Below the pieces are notes generated by a model that saw only the letters and a program-made list of their open reading frames with translations, made no database searches and was not told the DNA's origin. From Mycolicibacter icosiumassiliensis (GTDB lineage Bacteria; Actinomycetota; Actinomycetes; Mycobacteriales; Mycobacteriaceae), in assembly GCF_900078685.2 (NCBI RefSeq), contig NZ_LT546170.1, positions 541,663-605,662 on the forward strand: DNA of 64,000 bases. The letters run 5' to 3'. The first letter of the stretch is position 1; every line of letters begins with the position of its first letter. Both the position numbers and the translations under genes were made by a program. Positions 18,095 through 25,640 of the stretch are shown piece by piece.

Positions 18095-19178
18095 TCCGGG
18101 CAGCCTGGATTACGTGTACTACCCGGTCTCGGGCATTATGTGGTTGTGGTACAAGGCTTTTGGCCTTGTACTGGGGCCCGCGAACTTCTTCACCTGGGCG
18201 CTGTCAGTGGTGTTCCTGGTGTTCACGCTACGGGCGCTGCTGTACAAGCCGTTCGTCAAGCAGATCCGGACGACCCGGCAGATGCAGGAGCTGCAGCCGC
18301 AGATCAAGGCCTTGCAGAAGAAGTACGGCAAGGACCGCCAGAAGATGGCACTGGAGATGCAGAAGCTACAGCGCGAGCACGGCTTCAACCCGATCCTGGG
18401 GTGTCTGCCCATGCTGGCTCAGGTCCCGGTCTTCCTGGGTCTGTTCCATGTGCTGCGGTCGTTCAACCGGACCAGTACCGGGATCGGCCAGCTCGGCCTG
18501 TCGCCCGATCTGAACCGTCAGCTGGGCAACTACTTCTTCAGCGCAGCCGACGTCGGCAACTTCCTGGACGCGAATCTGTTCGGTGCTCCGCTGGGCGCGA
18601 CCATGATCCAACGCACCGGCTTGGATGCCTTCGCCGAGTTCAACCGGCTGTCGGTGATCGTGGTCGGCGTGCCGATCATGATCGCGGCCGGTATCGCGAC
18701 GTACTTCAACAGCCGAGCATCGGTAGCACGGCAGAGTCCAGAAGCGGCTGCCAATCCACAGACCGCGATGATGAACAAGCTGGCGCTCTACGTCTTCCCG
18801 CTGGGCGTGGTGGTCGGTGGACCCTTCCTGCCGCTGGCGATCATCCTGTACTGGTTCTCCAACAACATCTGGACGTTCGGCCAGCAGCACTACGTGTTCG
18901 GGCTGATCGCCAAGGAGGAAGAGGCCAAGAAGGAGGAGGCGCTGCGGCGCCGTGCCGCCAACGCCCCGGCTCCAGGGGCGAAGCCGAAGCGGGGCGTGCG
19001 GGCGGCTGCAACGGACGCTGAGGTGGAAGCCGAGTCGTCGGTCGAGGAGGCCGGCGTGATTGAGGCGGAGGCCGGCGAGTCCGGGAACCCTGAGGCCGCG
19101 AAGCGGAGCCCGAGTCGGCCCGCTGCCCGCGGCGGACGCCCCGGTGCCGGGGCCAAGCCGAAGAAACGTAAGCGGTGA
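18075..19178 (+). CDS. yidC: Membrane protein insertase YidC
   Basis: 367 residues from GTG 18075 (a second GTG at 18084 is possible). The Oxa1/YidC insertase core spans about residues 30-275, with transmembrane helices near 15-33, 38-56, 113-133, 190-210 and 230-262. A cytoplasmic coiled-coil hairpin carries the Lys/Gln-rich ELQPQIKALQKKYGKDRQKM segment. The C-terminal tail from about 285 is Lys/Arg/Ala-rich and ends KPKKRKR, typical of actinobacterial YidC that contact ribosomes. It acts in the cytoplasmic membrane with YidD. Confidence 0.97.
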   Translation: MNTVSFDPGSLDYVYYPVSGIMWLWYKAFGLVLGPANFFTWALSVVFLVFTLRALLYKPFVKQIRTTRQMQELQPQIKALQKKYGKDRQKMALEMQKLQREHGFNPILGCLPMLAQVPVFLGLFHVLRSFNRTSTGIGQLGLSPDLNRQLGNYFFSAADVGNFLDANLFGAPLGATMIQRTGLDAFAEFNRLSVIVVGVPIMIAAGIATYFNSRASVARQSPEAAANPQTAMMNKLALYVFPLGVVVGGPFLPLAIILYWFSNNIWTFGQQHYVFGLIAKEEEAKKEEALRRRAANAPAPGAKPKRGVRAAATDAEVEAESSVEEAGVIEAEAGESGNPEAAKRSPSRPAARGGRPGAGAKPKKRKR

Positions 19179-19232
19179 CGTACCGCGACAAGCCAACCGG
19201 CGCGTGAGCCGCCGGGCACGGAGGGAGACGAC

Positions 19233-19799
19233 ATGACCGACACGACTGACATGAACGACGCTGGGACCACGGAGCGCGAGTCTGCGAACCCCGAGGGGGA
19301 CGCCCAGGAGGGCCAAGCCGCGCCTGCAGTCGACCTGGAGGACCGACTGGTTGCCGAAGGTGAGATCGCCGGTGACTACCTGGAAGAGCTGCTCGATCTG
19401 CTGGACTTCGACGGGGACATCGACCTCGACGTCGAAGGCCGCCGCGCGGTGGTGAGCATCGACGGCGGCAGCGACCTGACCAAACTGGTGGGCCGCAAGG
19501 GCGAGGTGCTCGATGCCCTGCAGGAGCTGACTCGCTTGGCGGTGCACCAGAAGACCGGTGAGCGCAGCCGGCTGATGCTCGACATCGCGGGTTGGCGCCG
19601 TCGCCGCCGCGACGATTTGACCGCCCTGGGCGACGAGGTGGCCCGGCGCGTGCTGGAAAGCGGTGCCGACGAGGAACTGGCCCCGATGAGCCCGTTCGAA
19701 CGTAAGATCGTCCACGATGCGGTGGCCGCCGTTGCCGGCGTGCACAGCGAGAGTCAGGGCGTCGAGCCGTCGCGCCGCGTAGTGGTACGGCGGGACTGA
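19233..19799 (+). CDS. Jag/KhpB-type KH-R3H RNA-binding protein (Rv3920c homologue)
   Basis: 188 residues. An acidic N-terminal region (1-45) precedes a KH domain with the GxxG loop in LVGRKGEVLDALQELTRLAV. An R3H-type domain follows, with RRRRRDDLTALGDEVARRVLESG and MSPFERKIVHDAV. Single-strand nucleic acid binding is expected. The family (KhpB/Jag/EloR) is tied to cell elongation in Gram-positive bacteria. It lies downstream of yidC as in most bacteria, and a strong hairpin follows it. Confidence 0.92.
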   Translation: MTDTTDMNDAGTTERESANPEGDAQEGQAAPAVDLEDRLVAEGEIAGDYLEELLDLLDFDGDIDLDVEGRRAVVSIDGGSDLTKLVGRKGEVLDALQELTRLAVHQKTGERSRLMLDIAGWRRRRRDDLTALGDEVARRVLESGADEELAPMSPFERKIVHDAVAAVAGVHSESQGVEPSRRVVVRRD

Positions 19800-19812
19800 C
19801 AAGGCACAGCGT

Positions 19813-19838
19813 GGGGAATCACAGCAATGTGATTCCCC
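19813..19838 (+). terminator. Perfect 11-bp hairpin with GCAA tetraloop between jag and rsmG
   Basis: GGGGAATCACA (19813-19823), loop GCAA (19824-19827), then TGTGATTCCCC (19828-19838). The stem is perfect and capped by a GNRA-type tetraloop. There is no T tract, as is common for mycobacterial terminators. It could attenuate or protect the upstream mRNA. The core TCACA-N4-TGTGA recurs in the hairpin at 4137-4154. Confidence 0.6.
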
Positions 19839-19869
19839 GCCCGCGGTCCATTCCCGGGAAGCCGGAGGA

Positions 19870-20604
19870 ATGTTTCACGTGAAACATGTCGAGGGAGCAC
19901 CGGCACCCGAGCCGCCCCCGGAGGCGGCGGAAGTTTTCGGCGACCGTCTTCCTGTCGCCCGTCGCTATGCGGCCCTGTTGGCCGGACCCGGTGTAGAACG
20001 CGGGTTGATCGGACCTCGGGAAGTCGAACGGCTCTGGGAGCGCCACCTGCTTAACTGCGCGGCTGTTGGCGAGCTGCTGGAGCCCGGGGAGCGGGTGGCA
20101 GACATCGGAAGTGGCGCTGGGCTGCCGGGGATACCGGTGGCGATTGTTCGCCCGGACGTATCGATGATCCTTGTGGAGCCACTACTGCGCCGTAGCGAGT
20201 TCTTGCGCGAGGCGGTCGCGGAACTGGACCTCGTCGGCGTGGAAGTGGTGCGTGGCCGCGCCGAGGATCCTGCGGTGCGTGCTGCGGCCGGGGACTGCGA
20301 CGCCGTCACGTCGCGTGCGGTCGCGAGCCTGGACAAGATCGGCCGGTGGAGCCTGCCGCTGCTGCGAAAGGGCGGACGGATGCTGGCGATGAAGGGGGAA
20401 CGAGCAGAGGCCGAGGTCGATGAGCACCGCGGCGTGATGGCCAGACTAGGCGCCAACGACGTAAGGGTGGTGAGATGTGGCGTGAACTATTTAACCCCGC
20501 CCGCGACCGTGGTGCTGGCACTGCGGGGAGGTCCCGAACCGAAGCGCCCTCGCGGTCGGATCTCGGGCAGCCCGGCGCGACGGTCGAGCAGGAGGCAGGC
20601 ATGA
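19870..20604 (+). CDS. rsmG: 16S rRNA (guanine527-N7)-methyltransferase RsmG
   Basis: 244 residues (also called GidB). The SAM-binding motif is VADIGSGAGLPGIPVAIVRPD; the later DAVTSRAVASLDKIGRWSLPLL is typical of RsmG. It methylates G527 in the 530 loop; loss gives low-level streptomycin resistance in mycobacteria. The first six codons (MFHVKH) are formed by a perfect parS site. The stop overlaps the parA start as ATGA. Confidence 0.96.
   Translation: MFHVKHVEGAPAPEPPPEAAEVFGDRLPVARRYAALLAGPGVERGLIGPREVERLWERHLLNCAAVGELLEPGERVADIGSGAGLPGIPVAIVRPDVSMILVEPLLRRSEFLREAVAELDLVGVEVVRGRAEDPAVRAAAGDCDAVTSRAVASLDKIGRWSLPLLRKGGRMLAMKGERAEAEVDEHRGVMARLGANDVRVVRCGVNYLTPPATVVLALRGGPEPKRPRGRISGSPARRSSRRQA
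19871..19886. promoter_or_regulatory. parS: parS site 1 (perfect), at the rsmG start codon
   Basis: TGTTTCACGTGAAACA, the exact 16-bp consensus palindrome for ParB binding. It begins on the second base of the rsmG ATG, so codons 1-6 of rsmG are parS sequence. It is about 5 kb from oriC. Confidence 0.97.
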
Positions 20605-21599
20605 GTAGATCAGTTCCCCCGGGCGTTGCGCCACGGCCGTCCGCCACGCAGCCCAAAGGCTCCGTCGATGCGGTTTCACGTGAAACATCACCCGCGCCGG
20701 TTTCACGTGAAACATCGCCGGACTTTGTCGACACCCCTATCGGAGCGGCGGCCGAACGCGCGATGCAAGTACTGCACACCAACAACCGCCTACCCCGCCC
20801 CAAGCGCCGGCGCGTCTTCACCGTGGCCAATCAGAAGGGCGGCGTCGGGAAGACCACCACGGCGGTCAACCTCGCCGCGGCCCTCGCGGTGCAGGGGATC
20901 AAGACCTTGGTGATCGACCTCGACCCGCAAGGCAACGCCAGCACCGCGCTGGGTATCGCTGACCGTAAATCGGGGACACCCTCGTCGTACGAAGTGTTGA
21001 TCGGGGCGATCCCGGTGACGGATGCTCTGCAGCAGAGTCCGCACAACGAGCGGCTGTACTGCATCCCGGCCACCATTGATTTGGCGGGCGCCGAGATCGA
21101 ATTGGTGAGCATGGTGGCGCGGGAGAACCGACTGCGCAATGCGCTGACCGATCTGGACAGCTTCGACTTCGACTACGTCTTCATCGACTGCCCGCCCTCG
21201 CTGGGCCTGCTGACCGTCAACGCGTTGGTTGCCGCGCCGGAGGTGCTGATCCCGATCCAGTGCGAGTACTACGCATTGGAGGGGGTGTCCCAGCTGATGC
21301 GCAACATCGAGATGGTCAAGGCGCACCTCAACCCGCGCCTGGAAGTGACCACCGTGCTGCTGACGATGTATGACGGCCGCACCAAACTCGCGGACCAAGT
21401 CGCCGACGAGGTCCGGCGCTACTTCGGGGACCGGGTGCTGCGCACGGTGATTCCGCGCAGCGTCAAGGTGTCCGAAGCGCCGGGCTACAGCATGACGATC
21501 ATCGACTACGACCCAGGCTCGCGCGGGGCGATGAGCTACCTGGACGCCAGCCGAGAGCTCGTGGAGCGGGACCTGGTCGACGGCGGGAGCCAGGAGTGA
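20601..21599 (+). CDS. parA: Chromosome partitioning ATPase ParA
   Basis: 332 residues from ATG 20601. The deviant Walker A is KGGVGKTTT, Walker A' is VIDLDPQGNAS and Walker B is FIDCPPSLG, typical of ParA/Soj. It moves ParB-parS complexes; in mycobacteria it also contacts Wag31 at the pole. The N-terminal extension (about 1-65) contains two copies of VSRETSP-like sequence, each encoded by a parS palindrome. The longer frame upstream overlaps rsmG and is not used. Confidence 0.96.
   Translation: MSRSVPPGVAPRPSATQPKGSVDAVSRETSPAPVSRETSPDFVDTPIGAAAERAMQVLHTNNRLPRPKRRRVFTVANQKGGVGKTTTAVNLAAALAVQGIKTLVIDLDPQGNASTALGIADRKSGTPSSYEVLIGAIPVTDALQQSPHNERLYCIPATIDLAGAEIELVSMVARENRLRNALTDLDSFDFDYVFIDCPPSLGLLTVNALVAAPEVLIPIQCEYYALEGVSQLMRNIEMVKAHLNPRLEVTTVLLTMYDGRTKLADQVADEVRRYFGDRVLRTVIPRSVKVSEAPGYSMTIIDYDPGSRGAMSYLDASRELVERDLVDGGSQE
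20672..20687. promoter_or_regulatory. parS: parS site 2, inside parA
   Basis: GGTTTCACGTGAAACA, 15/16 to the consensus. It is read in the parA frame as VSRET. It is 27 bp (centre to centre) from site 3. Confidence 0.93.
20699..20714. promoter_or_regulatory. parS: parS site 3, inside parA
   Basis: GGTTTCACGTGAAACA, identical to site 2 and again encoding VSRET in ParA. Three parS sites within 850 bp form the segregation centromere next to the parAB genes. Confidence 0.93.
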
Positions 21600-21642
21600 C
21601 CGCCGGCGTACGACGAACCGGAGAAGAACAGGAGCGCCACAG

Positions 21643-22600
21643 ATGACCGGACCGTCGCGTAAGAAGGGCGGCCTGGGCCGCGGCCTGGCGTCGCTGATTC
21701 CGACGGGCCCCGGTGAGGGCAGCGACGGCCCGGGCCGCCGACGTCGTTCTGGGCGGCCTGGGCAGCGCGGCGCCGGCGGCCACCCCCGACGTGGGCGCCG
21801 TGTACCGGGAGATCCGGCCGGCCGATATCGAGCCCAACCCGCGCCAGCCCCGCCAAGTTTTCGACGACGAGGCGCTGGCCGAGCTGGTGCATTCGATCCG
21901 CGAATTCGGGCTGATGCAACCCATCGTGGTGCGGGCCGTACCCGGCTCATCGCGGTACCAGTTGGTCATGGGGGAGCGGCGTTGGCGGGCTTCCCAGCAA
22001 GCCGGTCTGGAGACGATCCCGGCGATCGTTCGGGAGACCGAGGACGACAATCTGCTGCGCGACGCGCTGCTGGAGAACATCCACCGGGTGCAGCTGAACC
22101 CGTTGGAAGAGGCGGCCGCTTACCAGCAGTTGCTGGACGAGTTCGGGGTGACCCACGAAGAACTGGCGACACGCATCGGACGTTCCCGCCCATTGGTCAC
22201 CAACATGATCCGGCTGCTGCGGCTGCCTATCGCGGTGCAGCGCCGGGTCGCCGCCGGTGTCTTGTCGGCCGGCCATGCCCGGGCACTGCTGTCGCTGGAA
22301 TCCGGTTCTGAGGCTCAGGAGGAGCTCGCAGCGCGGATCGTTGCGGAGGGACTGTCGGTGCGTGCCACCGAGGAAGCGGTCACCCTGGCCAATCGCGCGG
22401 GCACCCCGACGCCGGTGGCGCCGCGGCGCAAGCCGATCCAGATGCCTGGTCTGCAGGACGTCGCGGAGCGATTGTCGACCACGTACGACACCCGGGTGAC
22501 GGTCAGTCTGGGTAAGCGCAAAGGCAAGATTGTGGTCGAATTCGGGTCCGTTGACGATCTGCAGCGGATCGTCGCGATGATGGACTCGAAGACCTCCTGA
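21643..22600 (+). CDS. parB: Chromosome partitioning protein ParB, with an apparent +1 frame break near 21725-21740
   Basis: The conserved N-terminus MTGPSRKKGGLGRGLASLIP, whose KGGLGRGL motif stimulates ParA, starts at ATG 21643. The rest of ParB (DVGAVYREIRPADIEPNPRQPRQVFDD..., the CTPase/parS-binding GERRWRA box and helix-turn-helix THEELATRIGRSRPLVTNMIRLLRLP, then the dimerisation tail) is one base out of frame. Deleting one base in the G/C run near 21730 rejoins them as a protein of about 318 residues. The downstream frame could alternatively start at GTG 21713, losing the ParA-activating motif. A sequencing or assembly error is more likely than a true mutation. It is 43 bp downstream of parA. 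Confidence 0.88.
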
Positions 22601-22630
22601 AGCCGCTGTTTACCCAGGTCCAGGGCCACA

Positions 22631-22670
22631 GGGCCATTACGTCACTGTGACGGTACAAGGACTCTGGCCC
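22631..22670 (+). terminator. Two-level hairpin after parB
   Basis: The outer stem is GGGCCA (22631-22636) with TGGCCC (22665-22670). The inner near-perfect palindrome is CGTCACTGTGACG (22640-22652). It lies 30-70 bp after the parB stop and before the next plus-strand gene. A transcription end or processing site is plausible; no T run is present. Confidence 0.4.
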
Positions 22671-22824
22671 GGCGAGGGACACGAATCATGTTGATTAACA
22701 GCAGCTTTCATCTTTTGGAGGAGCCGACCGACCGAAAGGTGCCGTGGGTGGCGTCCGGAGGCTCGACACTCCTATCCTTAAGGGGCTGCCGTCGGCGGCA
22801 GCACGGGTTGAGACCGGGAGTCCA

Positions 22825-23628
22825 GTGTCTGTCCGCATCGCACCCCTGAAGCTCGAGGGTTTCGAGCAGCTTCCCAAGCACGCACGCCGCTGTGTCTTCT
22901 GGGAGGTCGATCCGGCCACCCTCGGCCGCGACGATCACCTCTCGGATCCGGAGTTCGAGAAGGAAGCCTGGCTGTCGATGGTGATGCTGGAGTGGGGGAG
23001 CTGCGGCCAGGTCGCCACGCCGTCGCCAGCTGCCCGTGGAATCGGGGACCCGCCCTGCCTCGGCTACGTGCTGTACGCGCCGCCGCGTGCCGTGCCGCGG
23101 GCACATCGCTTTCCGACGGGACCGGTTTCGGCCGACGCGGTGCTCCTGACTTCGATCGGCGTCGACCCGGCGCCGATGGCCGACGGTCTGCCGCGGGAAT
23201 TGATCGCCCGGGTGGTTGACGAGCTGATGCGGCGCGGCGTCCGCGCACTGGAAGCCTTCGGCCGCACGGCGGCAGTCTCCGAACTCCTGGATGCGGGCCG
23301 GGCTGAACAAGATGTCGTACCGCCCGACGTCGCACCGGTGTTAGAGGCGGTCGGTGACTGCTCGGTCGAGCACTGCATCATCGCGGCAGACTTCCTGACC
23401 GACGTCGGGTTCACCGTGGTGGCGCCGCACCAGTACTTCCCGCGGCTGCGGCTGGAACTCGACAAGGGCCTGGGGTGGAAGGCAGAGGTAGAGGCCGCGC
23501 TGGAGCGCCTGCTGGAGAGCTCGCGGTTGGAGCAACCGATCGGGGTGGGCGCCCCCGCGGTGTCCGGGTCTCCGACGGGGTACCTGCGGCGGTCCCAGCT
23601 TCGGCTCTGCCGCGTCGAGCCTCGCTGA
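22825..23628 (+). CDS. GNAT-like conserved protein (Rv3916c homologue)
   Basis: 267 residues from GTG 22825 (VSVRIAPLKLEGFEQLPKHA), the start that aligns with Rv3916c. The frame is open from 22744 but that part is not conserved. The body is strongly conserved (RRCVFWEVDPATLG, FEKEAWLSMVMLEWGSCGQVA, YAPPRAVPRAHRFPTGPVSADAVLLTS, GLGWKAEVEAALERLL). It has the shape of an acetyltransferase but no tested activity. Residues after about 243 (...SPTGYLRRSQLRLCRVEPR) are not family sequence: they and the stop codon come from the first unit of a 57-bp repeat array. Confidence 0.85.
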   Translation: MSVRIAPLKLEGFEQLPKHARRCVFWEVDPATLGRDDHLSDPEFEKEAWLSMVMLEWGSCGQVATPSPAARGIGDPPCLGYVLYAPPRAVPRAHRFPTGPVSADAVLLTSIGVDPAPMADGLPRELIARVVDELMRRGVRALEAFGRTAAVSELLDAGRAEQDVVPPDVAPVLEAVGDCSVEHCIIAADFLTDVGFTVVAPHQYFPRLRLELDKGLGWKAEVEAALERLLESSRLEQPIGVGAPAVSGSPTGYLRRSQLRLCRVEPR

Positions 23629-23908
23629 ACCGCGGTGTTCGTGCGGCGGTCCCAGCTTCGGCTCTGCTGCGTCGAGCCTCGCTGAACCGCGGTGTTCGTG
23701 CGGCGGTCCCAGCTTCGGCTCTGCTGCGTCGAGCCTCGCTGAACCGCGGTGTTCGTGCGGCGGTCCCAGCTTCTGCTCTGCTGCGTCGAGCCTGTTCGTG
23801 CGGCGGGCCCAGCTTCGGCTCTGCTGCGTCGAGCCTCGCTGAACCGCGGTGTTCGTGCGGCGGTCCCAGCTTCGGCTCTGCTGCGTCGAGCCTCGCTGAA
23901 CCGCCGGG
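23587..23908. repeat. 57-bp tandem repeat array, six units
   Basis: Units start at 23587, 23644, 23701, 23758, 23801 and 23858. Each begins CGGCGGTCCCAGCTTCGGCT and ends near GAACCGCGGTGTTCGTG. Unit 4 lacks 14 bp (43-bp period); the last unit ends in GAACCGCCGGG. Units are nearly identical, so recent amplification or homogenisation is likely. The array fills the space between convergent Rv3916c-like and cwlM genes. Because 57 is a multiple of three, long spurious ORFs cross it on both strands. The same unit recurs at 49602-49729. Confidence 0.95.
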
Positions 23909-25129
23909 TCAGGAACCGCCGAGCTGGCCGGTCCGCTCGACCGACAGCTCGTGGGCCAGCAATTCGGCAAAGGTGAAGGTTCCGGTGGGCCGGTCGTTCT
24001 TGCCGAGCAGATACAGCCGCTTGACCGCGGCGAGCATGCCCTCGGCGATGGCATCGCGGGTTGCGGGCGAGGCCAGCATCCCGCGATCGCGTGGGCTGGT
24101 GATGTAACCGACGTCGACCTCGACGGTGGGCATGCGGGTCAGGCGCAGCAGGTCCCAGGTCCGGCCGTGCGCCCGACAGTCCTGGAATCCGGTGCGAGCC
24201 ACGATCTCTCGCTGAATGAAGTCCGCGAGATTGCGGCCGATGGTGGACACCGAACCATGCGAGTTGCCGAAATGGAACGACGCCACACCGTTGGCCGCCG
24301 GGCTGACGTGGGTGGCGCAGCGCAGGCTGATCATCAGATCGGCACCCACGGCATTAGCAGTCGCGGCGCGCTCGGCATCCGACGGATTGCGGCCACTGGG
24401 ACGGGACAGGAAGGTGTCCATCCCGATGGCCGTCATCCGACCTTCCAAACGACTTGCCAAGTCCCACAAGATATCCGCTTCACTGATCGGCCCCGACGGA
24501 GTCTGGGTGATCAGCCCGTGGTCACGTCCGCCACGGCCCGGATCGATGACGATCCGCTTGCCGGACAGTCGAGGCCCGGACCGCCGCACCAGTTCCTCCT
24601 CGCGGATCGCGTGGGGCGAACCGCCGGTCACCCGCGAGGCCAGGAAGTTCAAGGAGCGCAACGTTTCCGGCCCGCAGATGCCGTCGGCGTACAAGCCGTA
24701 CTCGCGCTGATACGACATCAAGGCGTTGTGTGTCTGGATGCCGAAGTAGCCGTCAACCAGACCGGTGTAGAAGCCCAGATCCTGCAGGCGGGCCTGCAGC
24801 GTGGCGACGTCGTCGCCGTACATCGGCGCCCCGAACTGGTGGTTGAGAATGCGGGCGCCCAGCCGGTAGGAGGCTTCCTTGAGCGCGCGGTAGGTGGCCT
24901 CGCCGATCACGCCGTCGACGAGCAGGCCACGCTGCTGCTGGAAGGCCCGCACCGCCTGGTCCAGGGCGTCGTCGAAGACGTCCAGCGCTACGTGTTTGCC
25001 GGTACTCAGGTCCGCGTCGGGGCTGTCCACCAGCCCCAGCGCGGCCAACGCTGCCCGGATCTCCACAACGGCACCGCTACGGTCGCCACGACGCAGGCCC
25101 TGCTCGGTGCCGCGATGCCGACCCGACAT
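23909..25129 (-). CDS. cwlM: CwlM, catalytically degenerate amidase that regulates peptidoglycan synthesis
   Basis: 406 residues, the same length as Rv3915. Two peptidoglycan-binding domains (about 18-85 and 100-165, with DDALDQAVRAFQQQRGLLVDG and GYFGIQTHNALMSYQREYGL) precede an amidase_3 fold (about 190-390). The usual zinc-ligand motif DPGHGG reads IDPGRGG here, so a metal-binding His is missing. In mycobacteria CwlM is a PknB substrate; phosphorylated cytoplasmic CwlM activates MurA, and it also binds FhaA and MurJ. No signal peptide is seen, in keeping with a cytoplasmic role. It converges on the repeat array. Confidence 0.95.
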   Translation of the reverse strand: MSGRHRGTEQGLRRGDRSGAVVEIRAALAALGLVDSPDADLSTGKHVALDVFDDALDQAVRAFQQQRGLLVDGVIGEATYRALKEASYRLGARILNHQFGAPMYGDDVATLQARLQDLGFYTGLVDGYFGIQTHNALMSYQREYGLYADGICGPETLRSLNFLASRVTGGSPHAIREEELVRRSGPRLSGKRIVIDPGRGGRDHGLITQTPSGPISEADILWDLASRLEGRMTAIGMDTFLSRPSGRNPSDAERAATANAVGADLMISLRCATHVSPAANGVASFHFGNSHGSVSTIGRNLADFIQREIVARTGFQDCRAHGRTWDLLRLTRMPTVEVDVGYITSPRDRGMLASPATRDAIAEGMLAAVKRLYLLGKNDRPTGTFTFAELLAHELSVERTGQLGGS

Positions 25130-25295
25130 TACTGAGCCCCTCCGGTTGTCGTTGTTGGCAGTGGACCGTCGCTGGTGGTTGCCAGCAGATTAGCCAGAAT
25201 TGTCTCAGATCCCCGGCCAATTTTCGAAAACGGAAAGGCAACAAACGGCACCGGAGAGCCGAGGCTCACAAGCTCGTCGGACAGTGCCCGAATCG

Positions 25296-25640
25296 CTAGG
25301 TGGCGTCGGCGAGCTCTCGCAGCAGGGCCGCCTTGCCCTTGGCGCCGACGATCCGCTTCACCGGCTGACCGTCCTTGAACAGGATCAAGGTGGGGATGGA
25401 GACCACGTTGAAATCCCGCGCGGTGTCCGGGTTGGCGTCCACGTCGAGCTTGGCGACGGTGAGCTGGTCAGCCTGCTCGGCGGCGATCTCCTCCAGTACC
25501 GGGGCCACCATCTTGCAGGGGCCGCACCAGGTCGCCCAGAAGTCCACCAGCACGGGTTTGCTGCTGGCCAATACGTCGGCGGCGAAGGTGGCGTCGGAGA
25601 CGTTCACCGTGGCGTGGTCGTTCGTGCGGTTGTCGGTCAC
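25296..25640 (-). CDS. trxC: Thioredoxin TrxC
   Basis: 114 residues, the canonical thioredoxin fold with active site WCGPCK and the cis-Pro region SIPTLILFKDGQPV. It reduces disulfides using electrons from the upstream thioredoxin reductase. Its ATG overlaps the trxB2 stop by 4 bp (ATGA), so the pair is translationally coupled. Confidence 0.97.
   Translation of the reverse strand: MTDNRTNDHATVNVSDATFAADVLASSKPVLVDFWATWCGPCKMVAPVLEEIAAEQADQLTVAKLDVDANPDTARDFNVVSIPTLILFKDGQPVKRIVGAKGKAALLRELADAT

Noticed and set aside
18366..19802. 478-codon minus-strand ORF opposite yidC and jag
   Set aside because: Shadow of two well-identified genes; composition His/Gln/Arg-rich as expected for an antisense frame.
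23587..23908. CRISPR array
   Set aside because: Units are contiguous 57-bp tandem copies without unique spacers, and no cas genes are in the window.
23341..24107. Long ORFs on both strands across the repeat array, with 19-residue repeated peptides
   Set aside because: They arise because the 57-bp unit is a multiple of three. They overlap the ends of two real genes and their peptides change with the repeat, not as a protein family.
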